Of a stretch of 64,000 bases of DNA, positions 43,933-51,947 are shown one piece after another. Both the position numbers and the translations under genes were made by a program. The DNA comes from Chlamydiota bacterium. Lineage in GTDB: Bacteria; Chlamydiota; Chlamydiia; Chlamydiales; Parachlamydiaceae. The notes under the pieces were generated by a model. The model was not told the DNA's origin. It ran no database searches and saw nothing but the letters and a program-made list of their open reading frames with translations. The DNA is taken from NCBI GenBank assembly GCA_013287905.1, contig JABDCW010000005.1:1-64000 (forward strand), read 5' to 3'. The stretch's first letter is position 1. Each line of letters starts with the position of its first letter.

Positions 43933-44511
43933 TTAATTGGCGTCATGCATTTTCTTCCACTGAATTTCCGGCCGAAGCGTTAAAAAATTCACATAGCGGG
44001 AAACGCAAAAAAGATAATCAGAGAGACGGTTCACATACATGACGACATTGTCGCTGACCTCCTGCCTCTGATGGAGAGGGAGTATTCGTCTTTCTGCCCG
44101 GCGGCAGATACTGCGTGCCAAATGTAATAATGCCCCGCAAGAATGCCCCCCCGGTAAAATAAACGCATGCAATGGGGGCAGCTCCTCTGTCATCCGATCA
44201 ATCCAATGTTCTAAAGTCTCTACCGCATCGATGTCAAAACGGGTCTTTTCCAATTTCGCAACGGCTTCGCTTTGACGCGGGGTGGCGATGGCCGCCCCCA
44301 CATCAAACAACGCATGCTGAATCATTTCCAATTGTTCGCGGATCGCATTCATCGCAGGAATTGCGGGCAGAAATGACATAGCGGCTCCAATTGTGGAATT
44401 ACATTCATCGATCGAACCGAGCGCCTCGATAAATGGATCGTCCTTTGCCACGCGCTTGCCGGTAAATAGCGATGTTTGTCCCTTATCGCCAGTTTTTGTA
44501 TAAATTTTCAT
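43933..44511 (-). CDS. Corrinoid (cobalamin) adenosyltransferase, PduO type
   Basis: The 192-residue protein attaches the adenosyl group of ATP to cobalamin to make coenzyme B12. It has the ATP-binding N-terminal signature TKTGDKGQTSLFTGKRVAKD, then EALGSIDECNSTIG, SICRRAERRI and NRLSDYLF, all conserved in PduO-type enzymes. A GGAG site precedes the ATG. It implies use of a B12-dependent enzyme, for example ribonucleotide reductase or methylmalonyl-CoA mutase, elsewhere in the genome. Confidence 0.93.
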   Translation of the reverse strand: MKIYTKTGDKGQTSLFTGKRVAKDDPFIEALGSIDECNSTIGAAMSFLPAIPAMNAIREQLEMIQHALFDVGAAIATPRQSEAVAKLEKTRFDIDAVETLEHWIDRMTEELPPLHAFILPGGHSCGALLHLARSICRRAERRILPLHQRQEVSDNVVMYVNRLSDYLFCVSRYVNFLTLRPEIQWKKMHDAN

Positions 44512-44552
44512 TTGTTTTCTCCAATCAGAACGTGTTCAAAATCTAAGGTTTT

Positions 44553-46148
44553 TCATTCGGGACAGCACTTGACAAGCTCTTGCCGCAATTCCCTGACAGC
44601 TTTTGGGCTATGGGAGCGCATCTGCAGCAAATGCTCGGCAATCTCAAGATGATGCCATGCAGCATTATAATCGAGTCTTTCCATATAAATGGCCGCCAAA
44701 TAATATTCAACTGCCGCATTGGCGGGATCGAGACGATGGTATTTTTCCAGCATATTCAACGCCTCCCCCATGCGATGCAACTGAAGCCAAATTCCAGCTA
44801 AAGTGAAAATCCCTTCGCGAAACTGCGGTGATTGCTCCAGTACTTTTTCCAATGCATCTTTTTTTGAAAGAAGAGAGCCGCGTGTCTCATCCACCCGTAA
44901 AAACATAGCCGCTATCCCCCCGGGTCCTATTTTTCCGCTAAGATAATCTTCAGCCATAGTATCTTTAGAAACAGCATGGTCAGGCAGATCATCGGCAATT
45001 TGTTCAAACAGCCCTTTGCCATATTCCTCGTCTTTTTGCAAAATCGCCATACTGGCAATGAAGCAAAGTAAAAGGTTGTCATCCTTTATATATTTTTCCG
45101 CTTTTCTATATGCCTTCATCGCCTGATCGTAATCCTGATGCTCTAAAAATACAGATGCCTGGTTAAAATGGGCCATGCCGATCGTTTCTTTTATATTGCG
45201 TTTTTGAAGCTTGCGTGTATCCAACCCAAGATACGTTTCATCCGGCAAATGGACGCCTCTTGCTGTTGTTTCGATATTGATGGTCTGATCCCCTTTATGC
45301 CAACGAACAAAAATATGTCCGGGTGGAGTAACAATCTCTAAATTTAGGTTTAAGCGCTGTGCAAGCGAAATATAGAGTATGGAACATCCAAGGCAAACCC
45401 CGCGGCGCGAATCGAGGACGGATGGTAAAAATGTATAGAGATCCACTTCTTTTGCGTAGCTGGTATGTGGAGGAAAGCGAAACCCCATTTCTTCAAATAC
45501 AAAGTGGTTCATTGCCCGTATTTTAGCCTCCGGAGAATCCTGTAGAGAGATACGCGTCAAGATCTGCAATGTCATCAGGTCCAGCAATGCCTCATAGCTG
45601 CGTATCTTTTTCATCGCTTCCGGACTGTCACCAAGCTGGGACAATAATACTCCTCTTGCCAAATCGATCTGTCCAGGGGGTAAACCGATGACAAATTCCT
45701 CACTTTCTGCCCGGTAACCCTTCAGACGACGGTTTGCCAACTTCTCTGCCAGCTTGTCAATGGCTTCCAACGAGGCATCGGACAACTCGGCATATCCGCC
45801 TTCCGGCGACTTATTGATCACTGTTACGATTTGCTGTAAAGAATCGGACAAAGAAATAGAAGAGATAGCTGAAGAAGAGATCTCCTCATTACCGGCTGTG
45901 AGCAGACGGCAAATATCTTTAAAGGCACGCTTGCCTTCCTCTGTATCGGGATATAGCTCATAAAAGGCCATATGCTGTGAAATGGAGGTGGGATCCAGAC
46001 TGTTATACAGTCTTTTATATTCTCCAGGGGTGGATAAAAAACCGCTCAAAAGGACTAATAAAAAACATAATTGAAAAGCAAAACCCAATTGCCCCATGTG
46101 TTTTAAAAGAAAAGAAATCCCTTTCAACGCAACACAGAAGTTATTCAT
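44553..46148 (-). CDS. Transglutaminase-like (SirB1) and TPR-repeat protein
   Basis: This 531-residue protein has an N-terminal hydrophobic segment (residues 15-40), a transglutaminase-like core of the SirB1 type with SRRGVCLGCSILYISLAQRL (the Cys region) and PPGHIFVRW (the His), and C-terminal TPR-like helices at about residues 330-520 (QASVFLEHQDYDQAMKAYRKAEKY; AAVEYYLAAIYMERLDYNAAWHHLEIAEHLL). The catalytic-type Cys and His are present. The role is unknown; SirB1-type domains may act in regulation or peptide cleavage. It lies upstream of the adenosyltransferase gene on the same strand. Confidence 0.82.
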   Translation of the reverse strand: MNNFCVALKGISFLLKHMGQLGFAFQLCFLLVLLSGFLSTPGEYKRLYNSLDPTSISQHMAFYELYPDTEEGKRAFKDICRLLTAGNEEISSSAISSISLSDSLQQIVTVINKSPEGGYAELSDASLEAIDKLAEKLANRRLKGYRAESEEFVIGLPPGQIDLARGVLLSQLGDSPEAMKKIRSYEALLDLMTLQILTRISLQDSPEAKIRAMNHFVFEEMGFRFPPHTSYAKEVDLYTFLPSVLDSRRGVCLGCSILYISLAQRLNLNLEIVTPPGHIFVRWHKGDQTINIETTARGVHLPDETYLGLDTRKLQKRNIKETIGMAHFNQASVFLEHQDYDQAMKAYRKAEKYIKDDNLLLCFIASMAILQKDEEYGKGLFEQIADDLPDHAVSKDTMAEDYLSGKIGPGGIAAMFLRVDETRGSLLSKKDALEKVLEQSPQFREGIFTLAGIWLQLHRMGEALNMLEKYHRLDPANAAVEYYLAAIYMERLDYNAAWHHLEIAEHLLQMRSHSPKAVRELRQELVKCCPE

Positions 46149-46234
46149 TTTACCTGCCTATCTGAATCGGGTATTGCTTTAGAAGTCTTTTTCCTTTGTC
46201 TAAAATAAATCATGCGGGATTACCGGTGTCCTTA

Positions 46235-46375
46235 TTATTGGTATCTTTTATATCTGAAGGCAGCGGTTACACCTGAGCGTCCTTCTTTTTCATCTGTTTC
46301 GTTGGTAAGATCAGGCCTCATTTCTGCGAAAGCCACAAAGTGCCATGGAGGAGAAAAATAAGAGGCTGGGTTCAT
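46235..46375 (-). CDS. Small hypothetical ORF (46 residues)
   Basis: A 46-residue frame starts at the ATG at 46375 and stops at 46235-46237. It is preceded by AAAAGGA seven bases upstream, a good ribosome site. The sequence begins MNPASYFSPPWHFVAF and ends TAAFRYKRYQ. It has no recognised motif. It might be a small protein or the remnant of a larger gene. It lies between the transglutaminase gene and the long repeat. Confidence 0.4.
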   Translation of the reverse strand: MNPASYFSPPWHFVAFAEMRPDLTNETDEKEGRSGVTAAFRYKRYQ

Positions 46376-46459
46376 AAGAAAATCCTTTTAAATCGAGTTG
46401 CAACCGATATGATAGCTCAAGAGAGAAAATAAAGGCAATAAGAGGCATTCAAAAGCCAA

Positions 46460-46804
46460 GTGACTGGACATTAAAACAGTTTTTTAACCGCAGAGAACAC
46501 AAAGAACGCAGAGTGCAGCAAAAAGTCTTTTTTATTTGCCAATGTATAAAAATGAAAACTCTGCAGCGGGTTCAAACTGGAAAATAACATAATTCACAGC
46601 TCTTAGAAAGGGAAATAACAAGATGAGCATGATAGGCAGGGTAAAGTGGATTTAATTGTTTGTTTCTAAAAAATATAAATTTTAGATTTATTATCCTGCA
46701 TACCCTGCTCATCCTGTTAAATTTATGCAACAGCAGGAATTGCTGAACACTCTGCGTTCTCTGTGCCCTCTGCGGTAAAAATATTTGTTTTAATGTCCGG
46801 TCAC
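46460..46804. repeat. Large nested inverted repeat (GTGACCGGACATTAA outer arms)
   Basis: The outer arms 46460-46515 and 46748-46804 share GTGACYGGACATTAAAAC, ACCGCAGAG and AGAACGCAGAGTG in inverse orientation, with mismatches. An inner pair (about 46617-46646 and 46691-46719) is of the AGGATGAGCA type, like the element at 5640. It lies between the giant gene at 46826 and the small ORF. The outer module matches those at 9254 and 38454. Confidence 0.85.
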
Positions 46805-46825
46805 CTGATCCAAAAGCCCAAGCCA

Positions 46826-49800
46826 CTATTTAAGCAACTCTTTTCCCTTTCGAACAAATTCAGAATATTCTTTTGAGCCTTCACAGTGTTTGACCAATTT
46901 TCGAAACTCGTCGACTACCTGAAATGTGGGAGGATGTTGTTCGGCGAATTGAAGTAATATAGCCCGGTTTCCCTGCACCTGCATATTCTTTTGATAAAGG
47001 TCAAAATAGATTTCGGCCTGTTGGATAATTTTATCCAAATGTGCAGTCTTCTTTTCCGCCCAATACAGATCGATGAACTCAATCAGAACTGAGCTCACTG
47101 CAGAAACGACAATGGTACCTGTTAAAATTTTGTGTTTCTTCAGCATTTCAATAAAAAAGGCATGGGCCATATCGAACCGCCCCTTGTCTTTCAGCTCATG
47201 CGTAACTTCAGTAATGTAACTAATCATGATGTGTTCCTTTTTGCACGGGGTAAATTCCTCTCTGTACGCAAAAGCGCTGACCATTTCAAAAAAATTCGTA
47301 TTTGGACCATCCTGTCTCCATGAAATATGACCAATGGACTGGATAAAATCAACTGCTTGCAATACTGGAAAGGAAACCTCGTTCAATACGACAAACCGCA
47401 AAAGCTCTAAACTTGGGTCTTTATCATCTCCCCCATGCCCATCGCCAAGGGATTCCCTTACCAGCTTGAGCATATTCATATGCAAGGCCATATTCTTCAA
47501 CAAGGCATCATGTGCAGATGGAACGGGAGGTATTTTGGGCTCCTTTCCCTTGGCGTAAATCCAGGTATAGCAACGCATGAAACTCCTATGCAAGAGCATA
47601 ACCGAACCAATATCGAGGTTTCTTGAGGTTTCATTGCCTTCTTCTTTAGCTATTGCTTTAAACACAAGCTCCTGCAAATCAATAAAGGTATTGATTTTTA
47701 CTTTTTTGCCTGGGAGTATCGGAGAATTAGTCGCAGCTGCAAAGACTCTAAACAATTCACAATAATAGGAAAGCGGACACGAAAAAGTTTTCAACTTCGT
47801 CAAGATATCGCCAAATTCTTTTCCCAGAGCCGGGGAAACATCTGTTTTTGAACGGACAACGATTGCCCGTAAATAGGAAAGAAAAATGGGCAAAGGACTG
47901 CTTTTTGTAATGCTTTCAAAATCCTGTGCAAGCAATTCAATTACTTCATGGGCCTCCGCTTCAGCCATGCCATCCTGATCTACTCGTAGACAGGATAATG
48001 AGAGCTGCAATAAAAAGTCACGGTCGGGAAGATTGTCGGATATACCTGAAAACAGCTGCCAGGTTTCCCGCGGAGATAATATTTTAAGTCTGGTAATTTC
48101 AGGTAATAGCTCCCGAATGTTCTTCATTCGCTCTGGATTCTTTCTATGATTTTTTAGACAAGATGCAAAGTCATTGATCAACTTTTCGCTCTTTGCCAAT
48201 TCAATTAACTTTAGATAATGCTTAACGATCGTTTTCTTAGGTTCTTTATCCTGTAAAAAAGTTGAAATTTTGTTCATCAAAGAATAGGGGAATTCATTAA
48301 ATTCTGCCTGTGCTAAAAAGGAAAAAATCTTCTTTTTATATAACATCTCCCATTTTGCAGGAGTCGATAAGGCAATCTCGAGCAATGGATAGAAACGGGA
48401 GGAAAATCGTTTGTTCTGCTTTACCTCTTCATCAAAAAACATGTCGAAATACTCTTCAAGCTGAGGTAAAGGCAAGCCAAACATAATTTCGGGAAAAATT
48501 TTTTGGCATATGTCTATCCATGAAGGTTTTAAAAGAAAATCGATCAGGGCTTTTCTATGCCTTAAGAAGGATAAGTCGTTTGCAATGGCTAGAAAAATCT
48601 CTGGGATATCATCAGAGGCATTATTCCATAAATTTTCAAATGCAGGTCCTGGATGGCACATCCTTATCCATTCAATCATTGTGCGTATAGCCGTTTCCCT
48701 GGATGCAGTATCCTGAACATGATAATCACAAAGACTTATAACCGCATGGAAAAATTTTACATAGTTAAAGGGACGTGTAAATGCGACAACGAACATTGTC
48801 TGGATTTGCATTTCCTCAAAACTTTTGACATTGTTCGCTTCAGTAACAGAAGCTAATGTCGGGTACTTTCGCGATTCATTAAATACTTCTGAAATAGCAC
48901 TGAGCAGTTGTTTCGGGGAAGCGGGAAGCTTTGCGTTTTCCAGATAATGACGCATGCCCGACATTTGCGATTCAAGCTGGGCAAGATTTGTCAGGCATTG
49001 ATGCGTCTCAAGCCATGGAATGCCTGACATAAGCATATTTGATTGCTGTCCGCTTTTTAAAAAAAACAGGATTTCACCATCTGACAACGGAACGCAATGA
49101 ACGCCATGTAATTTTTGCACCCTTCCCCAAAAAAAGACGCTTTTCACAACAGCTTTAATAAACGCCGGATTGCAGGGAATCCGATCATGGACAGTGCCAT
49201 TGACAACATCTCTTGCATCCCATTCCCGGATAAAACGGTCGATCTTCAAATCGAAAAGGGGTAAAAACTCATTTTTTCTTTTCCAATCCTGAACTTCGAT
49301 AAATGCCCGAAAATTCAGCAGATAATGAACCTTAGAAAAGAGATCAAAATAGTGGCGATCGATATATTTTCCAATAGTATTAAAAAAATCATCCCCTAAA
49401 CAATTGGCGTTTTGCCCTGCCTTAGCAACTATATATTCCTGCTCCCATTTTTCAAAATAAATCAAGGTTTCTTTATAATTTTGAGGAATAAAACCTTCGT
49501 GCATTATTTTAACCAGGCTCCGAAGTCCATTTTCTGTCAAAGCAGCCTGTTGCTGATTGACAGTAAACAATCCTTTCCGGGCGAGTTTCAAGTGATCTTT
49601 TACTTTTTCATACCCGCTTGCGCCTGTAACTTGTAATTTATAGACCTCTTTGCTAAAAAAAAACGGCAATAAATCAACCTGAAAGCTATCTGCTGAACAG
49701 ACACAGGAAGACCCTGAATCCCCGGTAGTGACACGCATATCGAGATCGATCTTTTTCCTGACCTGAGGGTCATCTGGTGACGGCTGCACCAGTGGAATGG

Positions 49801-50569
49801 TTGCAAACATAAATGATTTATTGTAAAAAACGCTTTTTAACAGATACGGTTCCTTAAACCCAAATCTATGTGTGAAAATGTTTCCCTGAATATTTAATGT
49901 TCGCCGCTGGCCGTCATCGATGGGAAATATTTCTGCTAAAACATCTAAAAATGTATCCATCAGCTGTTTGGTGTCGACCTTGGCCTTATCATTCCTGACA
50001 ACACAGGCTAAAAGATCAATATCGCTGCCGGGCTTTCTCTCATGCCCGAGAAGTAAACGCCGAAGCACCCCTCCGGTTATTTTATAGTCTTTGAAATGGA
50101 TTTTTCCCGCATTTAACGAAGATGCAAACTTGTGGAACATTGTTCTTAAGTGAAATGGCGCATCGATTCTGATCGGAGTTTCCAGACAAAACCTCATGAG
50201 GTTTTGAGCAGATTGAGAGCTTAAGGATAATGCATAAAGAATTTTATCTGTCATTTCCTTATCTAATTCAATGCGGACATGCACTGTTTGGTCGTCAGGC
50301 CTCCTGCAGCCTGCCCCTTTTTTTTTCGAGGGTTCTTCTACAGTAGAGCTAAAACATCTTGAAATCTCGTCCCTTTTTAGCAAGGCCACCTTACCAAATG
50401 CGAGCCCCTTTCCGGGCTCAACCTTCCGGTCTGAAGCTGGCCCCACCTTCATTTTCTCCCGGGCAACCAATGAATGAGATTTATGTTCCTCTGTACAAGG
50501 TTTGCATTCACCGGTTTCCTGAGCCTGCCACTGCAGGACCCGGTTTGAATGGCAAAAGGGTGGCTCCAT
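46826..50569 (-). CDS. Giant hypothetical protein with nucleotidyltransferase-like N-terminus
   Basis: I cannot name this 1247-residue protein. Residues 165-190 (ITGGVLRRLLLGHERKPGSDIDLLA) match the polymerase-beta nucleotidyltransferase core as in poly(A) polymerases and CCA-adding enzymes: a GG loop followed by DxD (D183, D185). A candidate third acidic residue is in FQVDLLPF near 299, and a stretch at 345-360 (TENGLRSLVKIMHEGF) recalls the helix after the core. The remaining 850 residues are helical without clear repeats. There is no signal peptide. An AAGGA site precedes the ATG. A secreted nucleotidyltransferase effector is possible. Confidence 0.75.
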   Translation of the reverse strand: MEPPFCHSNRVLQWQAQETGECKPCTEEHKSHSLVAREKMKVGPASDRKVEPGKGLAFGKVALLKRDEISRCFSSTVEEPSKKKGAGCRRPDDQTVHVRIELDKEMTDKILYALSLSSQSAQNLMRFCLETPIRIDAPFHLRTMFHKFASSLNAGKIHFKDYKITGGVLRRLLLGHERKPGSDIDLLACVVRNDKAKVDTKQLMDTFLDVLAEIFPIDDGQRRTLNIQGNIFTHRFGFKEPYLLKSVFYNKSFMFATIPLVQPSPDDPQVRKKIDLDMRVTTGDSGSSCVCSADSFQVDLLPFFFSKEVYKLQVTGASGYEKVKDHLKLARKGLFTVNQQQAALTENGLRSLVKIMHEGFIPQNYKETLIYFEKWEQEYIVAKAGQNANCLGDDFFNTIGKYIDRHYFDLFSKVHYLLNFRAFIEVQDWKRKNEFLPLFDLKIDRFIREWDARDVVNGTVHDRIPCNPAFIKAVVKSVFFWGRVQKLHGVHCVPLSDGEILFFLKSGQQSNMLMSGIPWLETHQCLTNLAQLESQMSGMRHYLENAKLPASPKQLLSAISEVFNESRKYPTLASVTEANNVKSFEEMQIQTMFVVAFTRPFNYVKFFHAVISLCDYHVQDTASRETAIRTMIEWIRMCHPGPAFENLWNNASDDIPEIFLAIANDLSFLRHRKALIDFLLKPSWIDICQKIFPEIMFGLPLPQLEEYFDMFFDEEVKQNKRFSSRFYPLLEIALSTPAKWEMLYKKKIFSFLAQAEFNEFPYSLMNKISTFLQDKEPKKTIVKHYLKLIELAKSEKLINDFASCLKNHRKNPERMKNIRELLPEITRLKILSPRETWQLFSGISDNLPDRDFLLQLSLSCLRVDQDGMAEAEAHEVIELLAQDFESITKSSPLPIFLSYLRAIVVRSKTDVSPALGKEFGDILTKLKTFSCPLSYYCELFRVFAAATNSPILPGKKVKINTFIDLQELVFKAIAKEEGNETSRNLDIGSVMLLHRSFMRCYTWIYAKGKEPKIPPVPSAHDALLKNMALHMNMLKLVRESLGDGHGGDDKDPSLELLRFVVLNEVSFPVLQAVDFIQSIGHISWRQDGPNTNFFEMVSAFAYREEFTPCKKEHIMISYITEVTHELKDKGRFDMAHAFFIEMLKKHKILTGTIVVSAVSSVLIEFIDLYWAEKKTAHLDKIIQQAEIYFDLYQKNMQVQGNRAILLQFAEQHPPTFQVVDEFRKLVKHCEGSKEYSEFVRKGKELLK

Positions 50570-50672
50570 AGGGAAATTCCTTAAACGTCATAAGCCATGC
50601 TTACGCAGGTGAGTAGAGATTGTTTATTACAAGAATACAGTCTACACGATTTAGAGAAAATTTCATAAGGCT

Positions 50673-51623
50673 TTAATTATACCCGGACGCAGGAAGGGAG
50701 TGTTCCCCTGCGAATACTTTTTTAGCATGGCCCGATACCTTTGCGGCATCGTCGGTAAGCAGATTAAAGATTACATTCAATGGCATGATCCCAGCCAGTC
50801 CCTCATTAATACCTAATTTCAATATCATAGCCTTGGCAACTTCCTGGATGATATGATCTGTAGCGCGCCCCGCTATTTTTAAGACATTCCCTCCAAGCAG
50901 ACAATCAAAGATTTTTATCTGTACATTCACTTGATGAACATCATGTCCATGGATTGCCGCAATTAAAGTCACTACGCGCAATTGATGCCAAAGCGTAAGC
51001 GTATAACCGGCCGCAGTACCAATATGAGGAATCAACGCCAGGGTACTTACCTTTACCTGCTTCATGACGCTATGGTTGCGCCGAATGCATTCTTCTGTTG
51101 CTTTGCATTGATTACCACTGAACTCCCTAAGATAGCGGTTTCTTCTGCTTATCGTCGATTCTACCGCGTCCGGACACCAGATAGCCAAAAAAGAAGGAAG
51201 GAGGTCGGAAGATTGCACCCCTTCGATTGCTAAATGCATGATTTTTTTGAATAGTTCCGTCAGATTATCTTTACAAGTCTCGCCGAATGCAGGCGAATGG
51301 ACCTGGACTGGCTGATCTTCTGCGAGACTCGGCCTGTATCTCTGATGTTGATAAGGCATATACTGAGAAAAAGAAGAATATGCCGGAGGGGGGACATTTG
51401 GTACGCTGCCTGCAACCACATCCCCCGCATTTATATGTACATATTGCTCAAGGTCGCGCTCAAGCTCCGGCCTTGGGTCCAATAATTCATACCCTTCATC
51501 ATCCGGAGGCGGGGGATCATTTTTTAGAAGGCTCAATTCAGGAGCAGAGGGTAAAGGAAAAGGGGGAGCGGAAGCTGGCGAATTGACCTGGGAAGAGTAA
51601 TCAGCAGCAGGCGTTAACATCAT
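50673..51623 (-). CDS. Hypothetical effector-like protein with PPxY motif
   Basis: This 316-residue protein is not recognised. Residues 1-100 are Pro/Ser-rich and disordered-looking, with DPPPPDDEGYELLDP and PPPAYSS; the latter holds PPAY at 79-82, matching the PPxY motif that binds eukaryotic WW domains. Residues 130-300 are helical, with two moderately hydrophobic stretches (STLALIPHIGTAAGYTLTLWH; VVTLIAAIHGHDVH). A perfect AAAGGAGG site precedes the ATG. The gene lies directly upstream of the giant gene, so both may be co-expressed. Confidence 0.7.
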   Translation of the reverse strand: MMLTPAADYSSQVNSPASAPPFPLPSAPELSLLKNDPPPPDDEGYELLDPRPELERDLEQYVHINAGDVVAGSVPNVPPPAYSSFSQYMPYQHQRYRPSLAEDQPVQVHSPAFGETCKDNLTELFKKIMHLAIEGVQSSDLLPSFLAIWCPDAVESTISRRNRYLREFSGNQCKATEECIRRNHSVMKQVKVSTLALIPHIGTAAGYTLTLWHQLRVVTLIAAIHGHDVHQVNVQIKIFDCLLGGNVLKIAGRATDHIIQEVAKAMILKLGINEGLAGIMPLNVIFNLLTDDAAKVSGHAKKVFAGEHSLPASGYN

Positions 51624-51698
51624 ATCTACCTCCTTTGATCGACCATTAATCGCATACTAATCAATAAAACTTTTTTTTACAAACAGGAGGCGGGAAGC

Positions 51699-51862
51699 TA
51701 ATCCTGATCCCGATCTCGATCTTGATCATGATCATGATCTTAATCCAGCTCTTCACACATTTCGCTCTCTAGTTAGCCTTTATAATAAAATTGAAGAAGA
51801 GCAAGATTATGATCAGGATCAGGATCGAGATTAAGATCATGATCGAGATTAAGATCATAATT
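51699..51862. repeat. GATC-periodic inverted repeat sharing its loop with the 9.3-kb element
   Basis: The arms (about 51699-51740 and 51799-51862) are strings of GATCNN hexamers and pair imperfectly. The loop 51739-51778 (CTTCACACATTTCGCTCTCTAGTT) matches, in inverse orientation, the loop of the element at 9276-9538. It occupies the divergent gap between the gene at 51623 and bamA, so it lies upstream of both. Confidence 0.88.
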
Positions 51863-51894
51863 TGCTCCCTTTCTCCCCTGCTTGCATTTTTTAC

Positions 51895-51923
51895 TTTTCA
51901 CATAACGTCAAATCACCTATGAT
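51895..51923 (+). promoter_or_regulatory. Weak predicted promoter for bamA
   Basis: TATGAT at 51918-51923 could be a -10 element, with TTTTCA 17 bases upstream as a poor -35. Position 25 bases before the bamA ATG is reasonable, but the match is weak. Confidence 0.35.
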
Positions 51924-51947
51924 GAATCTCTTTCATTGTGAGGACAT

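Noticed and set aside
43740-44042. Overlapping frames on both strands
   Set aside because: They translate the GATC-type palindrome and give mirror-like peptides on the two strands; no coding signal.
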